From the NCBI GenBank assembly GCA_013397865.1, contig VZTI01003251.1, positions 241,583 through 305,582 on the forward strand: a DNA stretch of 64,000 bases. Direction: 5' to 3'. Shown here in pieces: positions 63,888-64,000 of the stretch. Position numbers and translations under genes: made by a program. The notes under the pieces are model-generated. The model saw only the letters and a list, made by a program, of their open reading frames with translations. It was not told where the DNA came from and searched no databases. Source of the stretch: Struthidea cinerea. Its lineage: Eukaryota; Chordata; Aves; Passeriformes; Corcoracidae. Within the stretch, counting starts at the first letter, position 1; every line of letters begins with the position of its first letter.

Positions 63888-64000
63888 ACTCAAAATGATA
63901 CAATGGTTGAGGTTGGTAGGAATGTCTGGAAACCCTCGAGTCCAACCCTCCTGCTCCAAGCAGGGTCAGACAGGGCGGGTTGTGCAGGGCAGCGTCCAAA
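63888..64000 (-). mobile_element. CR1 LINE 3' end, continuing beyond the window
   Basis: Read on the plus strand it is the reverse complement of a CR1 tail. 'acaatggttgaggttggtag' is followed by 'gagtccaaccctcctgctcc', 'aagcagggtcagacagggcg' and 'ggttgtgcagggcagcgtcc', matching 'gaatggtttgggttggaagg', 'tagtccaacccccctgctca', 'agcagggtcacctagagcag' and 'gttgcccaggaccgcgtcc'. The 3' terminus is at about 63888 and the body runs rightwards out of the window. Divergence looks moderate. Confidence 0.9.

Overview
The window looks like bird nuclear DNA with no recognisable protein-coding gene. The organism call rests on interspersed repeats. There are two clear CR1 LINE 3' ends (34351-34630 on the plus strand, 63888-64000 on the minus strand) of the type abundant in bird genomes, one of them ending in ATTCTKTG-type octamers. 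There is a longer CR1 reverse-transcriptase relic at 59828-60560, several older CR1 scraps, and a few ancient MIR-type SINE fragments. Repeat density is low and the DNA is AT-rich, which also suits a bird. Turtle or crocodile origin is less likely but cannot be excluded by eye. All family assignments are by memory of consensus sequences, not by a search.

Layout: 1-15 kb is AT-rich single-copy DNA with one degraded CR1 (about 6.0-6.25 kb) and a possible ancient amniote repeat (9.5 kb). At 15.4-15.65 kb a MIR lies inside a 195-nt open segment bounded by good splice signals. 15.7-34 kb is unique sequence with GC-richer patches (23.6-25.1 and 29.7-30.4 kb) and one distinct CpG-dense patch (25.71-25.99 kb). 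34.3-44 kb holds the clearest CR1 tail, a GC-rich patch (36.7-37.6 kb), an AT-rich homeodomain-like motif cluster (38.1 kb) and a perfect 20-bp palindrome (42.1 kb). 44-52.3 kb holds two ancient repeat pieces, a nest of interlocking inverted repeats (51.2-51.35 kb) and a MIR that could be an exon (52.1 kb). 52.3-64 kb carries further CR1 remnants.

No open frame in the window resembles a known protein except the broken CR1 reverse transcriptase. The longest open frames sit in GC-richer patches and look like chance. The window is best read as an intergenic desert or the inside of a very large intron. I found no tRNA, rRNA, snRNA, CRISPR array, retroviral LTR pair or intact transposon. The most useful leads are the two MIR-containing exon candidates, the CpG-dense patch, and the palindromic cluster near 51.2 kb.
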